DNA of 64,000 nt from Anaeramoeba flamelloides (Eukaryota > Metamonada > Anaeramoebidae): the NCBI GenBank assembly GCA_027625915.1, contig JANTQA010000072.1, positions 1,426,001 through 1,490,000 on the forward strand, read 5' to 3'. Below the pieces are notes generated by a model. That model was given only the letters and a program-made list of their open reading frames with translations, did not search any database and was not told the origin of the DNA. Positions 36,425 through 49,035 of this stretch are shown piece by piece. Position 1 is the stretch's first letter; each line of letters begins with the position of its first letter. Made by a program: the position numbers and the translations under genes.

Positions 36425-37240
36425 GACCTAAAAACTTGGAAATTTCAAAAACACTGTAAATTCCATTTTATAGATCTAATGAAAATATGAAAAAAAAAAA
36501 AAAATAGGAAAATATATTCCCAATTTTAATGTAAATCCAGAAATTACAGTGAAAAAATTAACCATTTTAATTGTTATATTGATTAAATATTTTAAATCTT
36601 TCAATTTTAGCCTTTAGGCTAATGCAGTAACTAAAAAAAGCCCAAATCTGGAAAATTAATTGAGAAAATAAAAATCTTATTTTGCAATTAAATATTCTAA
36701 TATGAAAAATTTTTGTCAATTTAAAATATTTAAAGGTTTTTAAATTGAGAAAGGCGTTTGATTATGGTGGGTTTATATTCAATTAAGAATACTATTTTGT
36801 AAAAAAAAAAAACTAAAAAGTTTAACTAATATAAATTTAAAATATTCAAACAATAATAAAAAGAAAGATCTAAAGAAAAGAAAATAATATTTTTATAAAT
36901 GTCAAAAACTAAATAATGATCAGAAAAAATGTTTTCCTAAAAAAAATTGAATTTATTGAAGGGGTAATTAAATTAATAAATTATATTTTCATTTTCAGTC
37001 AGTTTCGAAATTAATGTTTTAGATTTGGAATTTTTTTAGATTCTGCATTAGCCTAAAGGCTAAAATTGAAAGATTTAGAATATTTAATTAATATTACCAT
37101 TAAAATGCTTAATATTTTCTCAGTAATTTCTGGATTTGCATTAAAATTGGGAATATATTTTCCTATTTTTTTTTTTTCAGATTTTCATTAGATCTCTCAA
37201 ATGCAATTTAAATTGTTATAAAATTTCCTAGTTTTTAAGT
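36425..37240. repeat. Long inverted-repeat element, about 210-bp arms
   Basis: The left arm (about 36425-36640) and right arm (about 37020-37235) are reverse complements with modest divergence. The inner edge 'TTTAGCCTTTAGGCTAATGC' and outer 'AGATCTAATGAAAAT' are landmarks. The spacer carries a 'TCAGTCAGTTTCGAAATTAA' scrap of the TA-flanked MITE at about 36998-37018. No protein is encoded. It resembles a large MITE or foldback element. Confidence 0.7.
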
Positions 37241-37827
37241 TGAATTGGTAATTAATAAAAAGCTTCTTATTTCATCAAACTATAAGAGTTACAAAACAAA
37301 AACATAAACAAAAATTGAAGATCCACTAAAGGGGGGAATATTTAAGATTTAAGATTAAGAAGTTTATTCAAATATAAAAAAAAGGTGAAATAAGAGAGTT
37401 TTTTTATTTAATTTTTGAAATCCACCTATTATTTTATTAAACAAAGAAAAATTCTCAGACGATCAATGTATTGAAGCAATTACCTAAGATGTTGATGTCT
37501 TTAAACACTCAAAATTTAAATTAATTCTTTGATATCTTTTTCATAATAATTTTTTTGAAAGGAATAATTAGTTGTACAAAAATGTTATTCCAGATTTTGT
37601 TAATGATCTTGAAAAAAAGGAATCAAGGCATAATTATTTTGTAAACCAATTAATATTTCCTTATTTTTAATCAACTACCTGAAAATCAAACAACAACCAA
37701 GAAAGGAATTCCTCACTAATTAATAACAAGACATCAATATTCATTTTTTCCATCCAAGAATTCTCCAGAAAAATATTTTTCTCGAAGAATTCATTTTTTT
37801 CTTTGTTTATTAAAAATAGTGAGCTTG

Positions 37828-39170
37828 ATGTCGATTCGAGATATTTTTTTAAATCTTTTTGATGAACTAACACAGGTTTTGATTAAAGAACTTCCAAACC
37901 TTGATCAATTTACTGAAACTAGCAAAGAATACCTTGAAAAAGTAAAAAAAACCTTTTTCTTTCTATTTCTTATCTTTCAAAGAAACAGATCAGCAAACAC
38001 AGACCTTACCAATTAAAAGAAATTGGTTCAGCTAAAAAAAAAAAACAACAAATTCAAATCTTCTCTTTCTTAAGCAACGAAGAGTTTTTTAAAAGTTTTT
38101 TTTTAATTAAAAGCCCTCTGTCTAATAATTCGAACAAAAACAAAAATCCAATTTCCTTTTTCCTTTCCATTCTACAAAAAAAAAAACAAAAAAAAAATAA
38201 TTACAACAAAAAAAAAAATACAACAATCAAAAAGTTAATAAGATACAATGTGCCAAAAGGGAAATTAACAAGAGGCCTAGGGCTTGTTAATACGTTTGTA
38301 ACGATTGTCCAAACACAAAGGAAGGTCACAAAAACTGAAATAAGATTATCAATGATCTTAGGGTGGTGTATTGAATGGCTGCAGGCGTCTTTGTTGGTAG
38401 CTGACGACTACTTGGATCAATCCTTAACAAGGCGGGGGCAAAAGTGTTGGTATAGAGTAGTTGGCATTCGTGCCATTAATGATGCGCTCTTGTTAGAATC
38501 GTGCTTGTATGTTTTTTTAAAGAAATATTTCAAGAAATACAGCAGCTATCGAGTTTTATTAGAACTGTTTTTGTCTGTAACTTTTAAAACGGAGCTTGGG
38601 CAAACGTTAGACTTGTCTTCTGTCGACGTTAAGGAAAAGCCAATCATTGAAAAATTCAATGTAACATATTACAATCAGATTGTAAGATTAAAAACAAGTT
38701 ACTATTCATTCTATTTGCCCGTTTCCTTGGGTATCGCTCTGTCTTCTGACTTTGTTGATTTAGGAATCGACTTAAGCCAATTACTTGAACAGGTCAAAAA
38801 CCCTTTAATCAAAATGGGCGAACTTTTCCAAGTGCAAGACGATTATTTAGACAATTATGGCGAAACCAAAATTATTGGCAAACATGGTACAGATATCCAA
38901 GACGGCAAATGTTCTTGGTTGATTGTTAACGCCTTAGAAATTGCAAATGAAAAGCAAAAAGAAATTCTAATTAATAATTATTCAAAGCAAGACAAGGAAT
39001 GTATCGAAAAAATCAAAACAATTTATGACGAATTGAATTTAAAAAAATTATTTATCGAATACCAAGAAAAAAGCTTTCAGGAAATACAACTAATGATAAC
39101 AAAATTGACACACCTACCAAAATCGATATTTGAAAATTTATTAAACAAAATATATAAAAGACAAAAATAA
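37828..39170 (+). CDS. FPPS: Farnesyl/geranylgeranyl diphosphate synthase, two exons
   Basis: Exon 1 is 37828-37941 (38 codons) and exon 2 38235-39170. The 293-nt intron starts GTAAAA and ends CAAAAAG, and the join gives YLEK-LIRYNVPKGKLTRG as in other eukaryotic enzymes. The 349-residue product condenses isopentenyl diphosphate with allylic diphosphates to make FPP (C15) and possibly GGPP (C20), the precursors of sterols, dolichol and protein prenyl groups. First Asp-rich motif DDYLD (about 95-99) then TRRGQ; KTSYYSFYLP; second motif QDDYLD (about 240-244); then GTDIQDGKCSWL and a C-terminal KRQK. Unlike animal FPPS, where Phe-Phe occupies the fifth and fourth positions before the first motif, this protein has Ser-Leu there. 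Published mutants of avian FPPS link small residues at this place with longer products. I chose the ATG at 37828 over the upstream GTG. Confidence 0.95.
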
Positions 39171-40924
39171 AATTATTTTTTCTTTTTTTAATAATCTCGA
39201 AATTATAATGACCTAAAAATGTTTAATTAAATTTCTTAATGTTTAAAATTAAATTGATTATTCCAAATATTTGAAGTCTATTATTTTATTGATTTATACG
39301 AGCTAATTTATTTAATTCCGATCAGTGATTCAAATCTCAACCACAATATTATTCAAATCTTTAAACTTGTTATTGAAAAAAAAGAAAAATGATTTAATTT
39401 TTAATTATTGTATGAGTAATTCAGGTTTTTTTTTATGAAGAGAAAGGACAATGTGGACAGCAATTAAATATTCAAAATAAATCTGTAAGGCCAAGGGGAT
39501 TGGATCACAGATATATATGTTGTTAGAATTGTTTTTCTTCATACAAAAAGCCACATAGGGGTATTAGTTTTTAGAAAATCGGATTATTTTCTTAGAACCA
39601 ATATTTTTATGAGATCTATCCCACTTATATAAATTATTTTGATTCTGATAAAATATCAAAACTTGATCAAAATTAGAACAACATTACTCTCTAATGAATA
39701 AGTTAATTCAATCCGCGTGATATTAGATAAACTTTGGTTCGATTCAAGGTTATTTTCAATTCGAAATCGCGGTTTTGTAGGTATATTGAAGTGCTGTAAT
39801 GTTCACTGAAGTTTCCAAAATTCAAATTTATCAAACTAAATCTTAGATTTAATTAAATCAAGGTAATTTCAGGACAACCCAAAAGTGTTTTTTTTTTTAT
39901 TTAAGGGTCTATTCATTTCCCGTGAATTTACCCCCTACTCAAGGGATAACTTGAGACCAAGAAGGGCATTGTGAAATAGCCCTTCTTTTGGTTGACAAAA
40001 TTCAAATAACAAAAAAAAAAAATTTCATTGGATCTCTTTGACAAAATATCAACGAAGAAAAATAAGTTCTCAATTTCAAAAAATCAAATTTTAAAAACAA
40101 AAATTCATCTTTTCTCATTTTCTATATCCAAATGGTTAATTTTTTTTAATTTAAAAAGAATTACTTTCTTGAATTTCGCAATCAATTTACTTCGATTTAA
40201 TCTTATTTGTGGTTATTTTGTAACCCTCTAAATTTGATCAAGTAAGAATTATGTAATATTCTTGCGATAAAAAAAATTCATTTAAAAAATGAAAAAAAAA
40301 GAAAACAAAATCACTGAGATCTCAAAAACTCCCAAAGAGAGACACTTCAAAACTTACATAGTTGTTTTCAAAATTATATATTCTAACCATTCTAATTCGA
40401 AATTGAGTGTTTATATTTGGCACTTTTTTCTAAAAATGTCCTCATCTTGAGTTGTTGATTTTTAGAGATCGATTGTACATCATAAGTTGATTGGGTTTTG
40501 ATTGGTGTTAGGTCATCATAAGAATTACTAAAAAGTTTTTTTCACATTTCAGAAAAAAAATTTCACCATAATGATTCGACCCTTAAGAAATAAAAACAAA
40601 GTTTATAAAAATTTCATTTTCGTGAAATTAAAAAAAAAAACTAACCATACTTTTCTGAAATTTAAAAGAATAAAATTAAAGATTTTACTACTTTCTTTAA
40701 AACTCAAAAAAAAGTAGCTGCACTTTTCAAGAATGTAAAAGAATAGTGATAAAATTATAATTTTGACTCTATCCCTTTAAACCCAGAAAATTTAATAAGT
40801 TTTTTCCAGGGTTTTTTTTTTATATAATAAAACACAAAGATTTTTTTTTTTTTTTTTTTTAAATCAGATACAAGAATAACTCTTCTAAATTTACTATTTG
40901 AACTCAAAACCTTAAAAAAAAATA
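39171..40924. other. Intergenic, with a short GC-rich hairpin
   Basis: A 9-bp stem, AAGAAGGGC at 39959-39967 with GCCCTTCTT at 39979-39987, stands out from the AT-rich background. It is preceded by 'TTAAGGGTCTATTC' at 39901, so it may belong to a worn TTAA-type element. No gene supported. Confidence 0.4.
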
Positions 40925-41656
40925 AATTATTTTTTATTGTTACAATTGATGTTAAAAAATGCGCAGACACAATTAGTCAAATATTAATTCACAATAATCT
41001 CAATAAATAAATTAAAAATGATAAAATCAAAAAATTAGAATTTTATTACAAAAATATTTTGAAAAAAGAATGAATAGGAGTTTATCAAGGAAAATCAATC
41101 TTTTCACATTTGGTGTTTGAATTTATTAGCCAGATCTTTTTTTAAAAAAATAAAAGACTTAATTTATCAATTTCTAATTTTTGCAGTGGATTTGCTTTTA
41201 ATAATTGAAAGATCCAAACAAGAAATTGACAAAAATTTAATGTTAATTTATAAAATTATTCAAGAATTTGGAATGAATCCAAATATAAATAAAACTTCAA
41301 AATCAATTCAATTGTCTGAAATAAAATATTTAGGTATTTGTTTTGAAAAAGAGAAACATTTACATAAAAACTTTCAAATAAAAAAAGAAAATTTTAAAAA
41401 AAATTTAAAAAAATTTTCTTTCAAAAAAAATTAGCTAATTGAGTAGAATTAGAAATAGATAAATCAATATGTATTAGCCAACTGTTTTATAGCCTACTAA
41501 TTTTCAATCAAATACAGAAAGATTTCAAAATGATGGATGTTTGGATAAATAAATAGGTCGCAAAATATTTAAAGATTAACGAATAATCTTCAAGAATCAT
41601 TTATATAAATGAAGTAAAAAATAACTAAGTAAAGTTTTAGATATATTAAAGAAGAG

Positions 41657-43032
41657 TTAAGGGAGTAGCCACGGTAAAGAAAAATTTTTCACTTTTTTGC
41701 AATTCTGAAGAGGATCAGAAAATAACATTTTTTACACTGGTTGTAACTCATTGATTTTTATTATTTAAAGTACTTCATTCTTTAGATTTTTTAAATTTTT
41801 TTTCAAAGTCTCAAAGAAATTGCCACAATAGAATGTTGAGTTGAATTGCAAAAAATAGTGTTTCAAATGTTGAATGACTTTTCTTTTATCCTTCTCTCAA
41901 CATTCTATTGTGGCATTTAATTTTTTCATTTTTGATTTTTTCATTTTTTTGAGATTTTTTTAATCCTGACAATATAAAGCAATTAGAAATATTTTTTTAT
42001 CAGTGACATTTGGGATTAAATGGATTTTGTTTAAAATGAACCACAACATTACAATTGAGAGAATCATAAAAGGAAACATAAATGGGACGTAAATAGCTAG
42101 AAGAATTCCAAAAAAAGAATAATTCTCCCAAAAAATTACTTTTTAGGCTTTTAAATCGATGGGTTTAGTGGAATTGGAGAAGTGAATATGATTATATTTT
42201 ATCAAAGTTTAAACAACAAAATAGCTACAATTTTTATTCTAAGAATCTAAAATTATCTTCTCCCAAAAAAAAAACTAAACCCCGTTCAAAAAATTTGGAC
42301 ACATCCAAAATCAAAAATAGGAAAATAAAAACTCAATTTATTATATTTTCCCAAACGTAATATAAAACCATATTTAAATAACATAGTATTAATGGTTTTT
42401 TAAGTAATCATTTTCATCCAAATATAAGAAAACACCATAAAATAAAAAATCAAAAACAAGTCTATCCAAAATAAGGAAACGAGCTGAAATGAAAGAGTTT
42501 GAACCAAAAATATATTGGTAGATTTGTTAAAATTACACCAACAATGTTTGATCGATCAAATGATAAGATACCATGCACCGGTTGTATGTGGATTTTTCAA
42601 TTTTTGAAACTCAACACTAACATTCTATCAACCATCTATAAAAAATTTTCAGATCTAACTAAACAGATTAAGTAACTGAAAAATTGAAAATGAAAACAAA
42701 AACAAAAAAGACAAAAAATGAAATAGTTTGTTGAATTAAAATTAATTTCGAATTGGATGTAAATCCTGTTATTGTTATTTTTCCAAATGTTTAAAATGTG
42801 TCCAAATTAATGTAATTAAGTTTATTTTAATAAAAAAATAATAATAAAAAAAACTATTTTATCAATATAATCTCAATTTTTTAATTGTTGAACATTACTA
42901 AAATTAAAATATCAAATAATTTTTTTAAAAAAATTTTTAGAGAATCTACGATCACGCGCCACTAAAATAAAATGTTCTTATCTCATCTCTCTCAAACTTT
43001 TATCATGTCTTATAGTGTAGCTACTCCCTTAA
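41657..43032. mobile_element. TTAA-flanked 1.4-kb element inside the LINE
   Basis: Left TTAA-GGGAGTAGCCAC, right GTGTAGCTACTCCC-TTAA: inverted ends of about 12 bp directly bounded by TTAA. It interrupts the decayed LINE. Within it lie a perfect 20-bp inverted repeat (41821-41840 and 41896-41915, TGCCACAATAGAATGTTGAG) and the separate element at 42276-42815. No transposase frame is seen. Confidence 0.75.
42276..42815. mobile_element. TTTGGACACA-ended element nested in the TTAA element
   Basis: 'AATTTGGACACATCCAAAAT' at the left and 'AAATGTGTCCAAATTAATG' at the right are inverted. The internal sequence matches the intron repeat at 61480-62215 over most of its length ('GTAGTATTAATGGTTTT', 'GATCGATCAAATGATA'). 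Non-coding. Confidence 0.65.
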
Positions 43033-43249
43033 ACTTAATAAGAAATTAGAAATACTTGTTTCGAATAGATATCAAAAAATTTAATATATATTTTCAAAAA
43101 AAGACAAAGAAAATATTAATTTGAAAGTTGAAAGTCTAAAACTGCTCTATGTGAATCTTAATCAATAAAAAGAAAACTTAATAGTAACTATTATTGGATG
43201 GAAAGGTTAAGAATATTCAAAAATTATCAGATATAATAAAATATAAAGA

Positions 43250-43764
43250 AATTGTCGTGTCACCAATTACTGTCAAGTATAGTCGAGTGGCGAAGAGTGT
43301 CATCAAGTACCTTAAAGTACCTTGGTTTTCAAGAATTCAAGAGAATAGAGAAAAATGGCGGATTTAATACAATCCCTTTAAATTATGGAAAACCTAATGA
43401 TGTTTTCTTGAAGTTTTTTAAGAAATAAACCGAAAATTTAATGGAATTTTCTTTGTATTTCAAAAAATAGAATAAAAACTTTGATTTTACTTACATTTTC
43501 AAAAAGTCAAAAAAAACCTAACGGTACTTTTTTTGAGTTTTCTATTTATTTGTTAAGTGTTCTAGGTTTTTTTGAGGTTTTCTATTTTATTTCTAGAGTA
43601 AAAAAACCTAACGAAAATCTATTGATTTTCCAAATAAATACAAAACTCAAAAAAAACTAACGAAAAAATATTGATTTTACAAATAAACAGAAAACTCAAG
43701 AAACCTTAATGATAAAAAATATTTAAAATGGAAGGGTTCTACTTTCATCTTAAAATCAAGAAAT
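43250..43764. repeat. Imperfect tandem and inverted repeats within LINE remains
   Basis: Units of about 55 bp built on 'AACCTAACGAAAATCTATTG' with 'ATAAATACAAAACTC' recur about three times at 43590-43720, with inverted relatives at about 43520-43600 ('GAGTTTTCTATTTATTTG'). The stretch has no counterpart in the other LINE copy, so it is probably another insertion. Confidence 0.5.
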
Positions 43765-44110
43765 TTCACAAATTATCTAAAGAGATATTACTATATTTAT
43801 CAATAAGTATAAAACAAAAACAAAATCTTGCAATTTATTCAAAAAATATTTAAACCTAGATACAGATGAAGATACCGATCATTATTTCTGTAATTACCTT
43901 TTCTATAAAGAAAATCGAATAATTTGGATTAAAGAAATTAAAAGAAATAAATCTTAATGAATTGATTTTAAACTGTGATAGTTTGAAATTATTGTCATTA
44001 ATTAATTATCGTGAAATATATGATTTTACGCTTAAATTTCTGAAAGGGAATTTACGTCTAAGGGCAACTAGAGTGTAATTTACACTTCTTCAATAATAAA
44101 ATAAAAAAAA

Positions 44111-44632
44111 ATAAAAAAAAAAAAAAAAGTCTTTTTTTAGATTTTTTTCGAATAAAAGATTTTTTAATTAAAAATTATATGAAAATTATAAAGATTTTTG
44201 TTTAAAATAAAGGAATAATTCAAAAAGTGATAATATGATAAAAAATTTAAATTTATTATTATTCTTTCTTCACCAAAATCGATAAATGAAGAAAGAATGA
44301 AAAAAATAATAATCAATTCACAATTAGAATTTATTTGTAATGTTTAGTTTAAAAAAGTAAAAAATCTAAATTGCTAAATTTAATTATTCGAAAAATAATA
44401 AATAAAAAATAAAATCAACAAATATTACTCAGAATCTCAACCACTAACGGGCTTTAATCATGGAAATAGTAATGAAGATTTACCATCATAATACGAAACA
44501 TTTAAAATAGTGCTTAATTTTTTTTTTTTTTTTTTTTTTTTTTATTAAAACTTGTTTAAGATTTTTTTTTAATCATTTGAAATATTCTTTTCTTTTTTGT
44601 GATGAATATTTTAAAAATTCGTAAGAATTATT
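44111..44632. other. AT-rich gap between LINE relic and gene
   Basis: Homopolymer-rich, including a T run at about 44519-44542. No features beyond possible 3' UTR of the minus-strand gene. Confidence 0.35.
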
Positions 44633-47600
44633 CTATTTTCTTTTCTTATGGTAGCAGTCTTTTGCTTTAAAAATTTTGACTATTTTTTCTTTATCTTTTT
44701 TTTTGGTAAATTTAAGTATATTTATTGTTTCATCTATTAACCAAATTTTAATATTTCTAATATTTTTAATTTCAGGAATTTTTTTAAATTTTGAAGATTT
44801 TAAAAAGCTTGTAAAATTTACATTAATACCTAATCTGCGAGACAATTTTTTCTTTTCTCTTTTCAATATATATTTTTTTGTGCCTTTCTTAAAAATTAAA
44901 TCGGGGAATAAATCAATTTTATTTAAACAGACATAAATTGATTGTGTTTTGTTTAATAAAGGAGTTAAGCATTTTTTTGCAGCTTGATCCACAACACCCG
45001 CTCTACCAACAAATATGTAAATCTTTGGGATGATGTTTAATAAATTAGTCAATTTTCTAGCTTGTTTATCGGGATCATAAAACCCAGGGTAATCCAAAAC
45101 ATAAATCCCATTACCTAATGTATAGCTAGAAATGGTTACAGTTCTTTCCTTATCTGTGATTCCCCTTTTGGTATCAAAGCCAAATAATTTATTTATTAAA
45201 GTTGATTTACCAGCGTTTTGCATCCCAAGCACACCAATATATATTTTTTTGTTTTGAATCGTAGACATTTTTTTAATTAATGGTATACATCTTATAAATT
45301 TTATTAATAATTCTTGTGGCACTGTGGGTAGATTATTAAACAATGGGATCCTTTTTAAAAGCTTTTTAATTTTTTTTTTTTTAAAGTTAATTGTTGAAAA
45401 TTGTTTATAAAGTAAATCCATTAATTCATTTTCTGTATATGAATCAACACCCATATCCTTTGGTTCTTGTTTATTGGTTATACTTTGATTATTTTGCTTT
45501 TTGTTCAATTGGCTAAAAAGGAAATATAATCTATTTTTAAAAATATTAGTTTTTGGAAATCGATTTATTTTTTTATTTATTTTCGATAATGTCTTTTTAT
45601 TAAAATACTTTTCTTCATTAATTCCTATCAATGTTTTTCCACTTAATATTCCTGGCATTGAAAAAAAATTGATGATAATTGGTGAAATTCCAATTAAATT
45701 TTCAAGATTTTTTAAACAATCCAATTTTCCCGACCCTTTATCAATCTTTTCGATCCCGTTATTATCTATGCTCTTATTACTTTTACTTTGTCTTTCGTTT
45801 TTATTTTTATTTCTATTCTCATTCTCATTTTCCTTTTCCTTTTCCCTTTTCTTTTCATTTTCATTTTCATTTTCATTCCCCCTTTTAGTATCTTGTAAAT
45901 TTAGATTATCATCATTATAATCGTCTCCTAAATTTAGTAAAATATCATTTGAATTTGGTAGATTAAAATTGATTAAATTCAGAAAAGAATAAAAAAACGT
46001 TTTCCCATATTTCAATTGATTTTTGAAAAAACCCATTTTGTAGATTAATTCTAAATCCCCATTAAAAAATTCATAAATTAATTTTAATCTTAATTTAACT
46101 TCTTTAAAGCAAAAAGGCAATTTATTTAATGATTGATTAGAATATTTTTTAAAGGCGGGTAATAAAACACTCCGTTGATTTGAAAATATTATTTTTTCCA
46201 ATTTAATTAAAATTTTGATAATAATATAATTCGTGAAATCTTCCTCTTGGAAATTTTCTTTGGTATTCTTTGACCCTTTTTTCTTTTTATTGGTTAATTC
46301 TAAATCTTGTAATTTGGAATTCAAAATATAATTTAGTTTCCTTATTTTTCTTTTCTTCTTGTAATCATCAATATCAACATCATTTTCATCATTTTCATCA
46401 TCATCATCATCATTGTCGTCGTCGTCGTTGTTGCTGTTGTTATCGTCGCCACTATCGGCATTGCAAACAATTTCAAATAATGAAGAATTCCAAGAATTAT
46501 AAAACAATTTTTTGGAAATTATAGTATTACACTCATCATTTTCTTCTTTAATAATTTCTTTTCCGAATTTTGGTATATTTTTTTGAATAATTGATTTAGC
46601 AATTGAAAAAAATCCAGTAAAATAACTTTTCAAATTAATTTCTACTTGATTAATATTAAAATTTAACATTCTATTTTGAAAAAACTCTTTCATTTTTTTT
46701 TTTTTTGAAATCTCATTTTCAAATTCATGGTTATTATCCTTTTCATCATTGTTTTTTTTATTATCATCATATCTAAAAGTTGGGCCGAATTCAAAGCAAA
46801 TGGAATTTTTATATTTTGAATATTTTTTTTTGATCAATGATTCATCAATTAATTGTATCCCGTCAATTTTAATAGGTGTGTTTACATCATTCATCGACCA
46901 TTTATCTTTTGTGATATTAGTAATATAAGATAAATTCTTACCAAAGATATAAATTTGATAATATTCAAGATGCTGATTTATTTTTTTTTGATTACTTTTA
47001 ATTTTTTGTTTAATAATCACTTTTGTAATTTTTGGCTTCAGTTTTTCAATAGATTTGGAAAATTTTAAAGAATACTTTAGATTATTTGTCTTTGAAATTT
47101 TATAATTTTTAATAATACAATTAAAATACTTGGACATCGAATGATCTAACAAATCTGATTTTATTAAATCATTGCTATTATAATTTTCTAAAATTGTCTT
47201 GATATCAAAGGTATTGTTTACTTGGGTATGGAATTTTGACTGACTTTTTAAAAGTGAATATCTGCCGACTGGGGAATGGATTTTTAATTCAAATTCTTCC
47301 TTTAATTTTTCAAGTGTTTGCAATGGTGTATGGATCGCGTTTTGAACTGAAATTCCATTCAAATCAATTTCTCCATTTAATTTATAAATACTCTGTACCG
47401 TTTTACTTAATTTTTTAATTGCACTTTGGAAATCAGTAGAAAGATCAACTTGGTATGATAATTGGAGATATTTTTCAATTTCAGAAATTAAATATGGAAA
47501 GCCATCATTTTTTATTTGAATATTTAATAATTGATTTGGAAAATTACTTTTACTTAAAAGATTAAGTAAGTTTATATCACAATAAAGCGGGGAGCCAAAA

Positions 47601-47694
47601 CCAATTGAATAAATTTTATTTTGATCATATTCGTTTAAAAAATTCGTAATCATTAAATATGCCGAAATTGCACAAACATGTGAAAGTGACCCAT
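44633..47694 (-). CDS. B-box/lipase/GTPase gene, exon 3 (lipase C-half, GTPase)
   Basis: This is the main exon of a probable three-exon gene continuing from 52875-53711. It opens after CCAATAG at 47695 with GSLSHVCAISAYL, then IYSIGFGSPLYCD, matching the segment after the nucleophile elbow of class-3 lipases. The candidate catalytic Asp is in KNDGFPYL (about residue 289 of the joined 1245-residue model) and His in LDHSMSKY (about 410). A long linker holds Asp/Asn and Asn/Glu/Lys low-complexity runs. The C-terminal GTPase domain has P-loop GMQNAGKST (about 1049), Thr-containing switch RTVTISSY, DYPGF (about 1093) and NKID (about 1150), closest by eye to TRAFAC-type P-loop GTPases of the MMR_HSR1/IRG style. 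A basic tail follows. If exon 3 were a separate gene, its first ATG would be 47653, inside the lipase fold, which argues for the join. Confidence 0.8.
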
Positions 47695-49035
47695 CTATTG
47701 GTTTTAAGAATTTATTATTAAGTAAAGATAATTAATTTTTGAAAATTGTAAAAAGTTCATATTTTCATTCTTTTTGAATGAAAAATAAATTATTTTTTTC
47801 TTGATCTTATAAATACAAGTTTTGAAATTTCAAAAAAAAAATATCATTTTTGGTCTAATGTTATTTCTTTTTTAGGTTGCTTCAGGTTAGATTAAACGAT
47901 TTGTTATTTTAATGAAAAAAAAAAAGAAATTTAAGATTGAAGAACTTTTCTGGTTATAAATCGAATGAAGAGTTTTTTCATATCAACTCTTAGAATATTT
48001 GAGTGCATAAGCTTTGTATAGGTCAAAGTGAGTCCAATATTATTTTCAAATATCAATTATTTTTTTATAATTAATCTTTAAAGAGACAATAAGAAATAAG
48101 CAGAATAATAAACATCAAAGAGAACGGTTAGATATCAGGTATAAATAAAACTAATAAACCAATAGATTTTCTGAAAAATAGAAAAACTCGAATTCTTAAT
48201 GGACCTATTGAGATAAACAACAATGTTTATTTTGATCTTCGATTCAAGATCCAAATAAAATTACAATACAAACCAATATCATTTCTCTATAATCATTTTC
48301 GCTGTTTCCGTAACATTTAAATAACATGTTTTTACCTAATGACTATTGATTTTGTAATAAAAAATAATTTTGCAAATGAATTATGTGCCAAAAGAAAAAA
48401 GAAAAAAAAAGGCAAAATGACAAAAAATCATTCCAATTTTGAAAATTTCGAAAAAAAAATTTTTCTTCTAATATCAATTCAAACCTTTTAAGTACATGTA
48501 ATTCACTGATCATAACAACTGGGAATCTTTGACTGGAAAATGATTTATAATTTTCTAATTTTGAAAAATTCTTATTTTATATTACATATTTTGAATAAAT
48601 TTGGACATATTTTTTATAGGCTCAGGAATTTGAAGATAGTTAATTAGGTACATGTTGATTCTTGGTTAAGGTACAGTAAATATTATTTAGCGCTTAAAAA
48701 AAAAAAAGTGGTGGTGGTGGGGGGTAATAGAGTAGTTATTTGGACAAAGGCGCAATTAAACTTGAGAAAAAAATCCACTTTACAACTTTCCAGAAATGAG
48801 TTATTATTTTTAAGAGAATTCTATTTTTCCCAATTAAATTTTAAGTTTAAAGATTTGATCCTTTTTTGGTTGATTTTAGGATCAAAAAATAAAAAAAAGA
48901 AAAATTTGCAAAACATTTTTATTTTTAGGAAATCTCGCTTTGAGTAATTTATGAGTGTTTATATGAATAACAAATAACCTTGAACCTTTAATCTTGTTTT
49001 CAAAATACAAGAAAAATAGTTCAAATATTGAATCC

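Larger units (their letters stand above)
40925..44110 (+). mobile_element. Decayed LINE split by DNA elements
   Basis: Reverse-transcriptase sequence is recognisable at about 40940-41640. In order it shows an ITIDV-like strand, a VYQGKSILSHLVF block equal to the QGDPLSP region, FAVDLLLII in place of FADDLILII (catalytic Asp replaced), and KYLGICFEK. It then stops at the TTAA element 41657-43032. The 3' end reappears at about 43765-44110, with NFTNYLKRYYY, a remnant of the Cys/His domain, and a last 150 bp almost identical to the LINE at 50569-52586, ending in the same short tail and an A-rich end. Several in-frame stops and frame changes show it is long dead. Confidence 0.8.

Noticed and set aside
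39959-39987. GC-rich hairpin as a Helitron 3' end
   Set aside because: The hairpin is right in size, but no CTRR terminus follows and no 5' TC end could be paired.
45501-46524. Antisense frames of 69-139 codons opposite the GTPase gene
   Set aside because: Phe/Ser/His-rich mirror images of Lys/Glu/Asn/Asp low complexity in the true frame.
48708-48947. 79-codon frame in the large intron
   Set aside because: It begins in a GTGGTGG simple repeat, has no ATG start and no recognisable motif.
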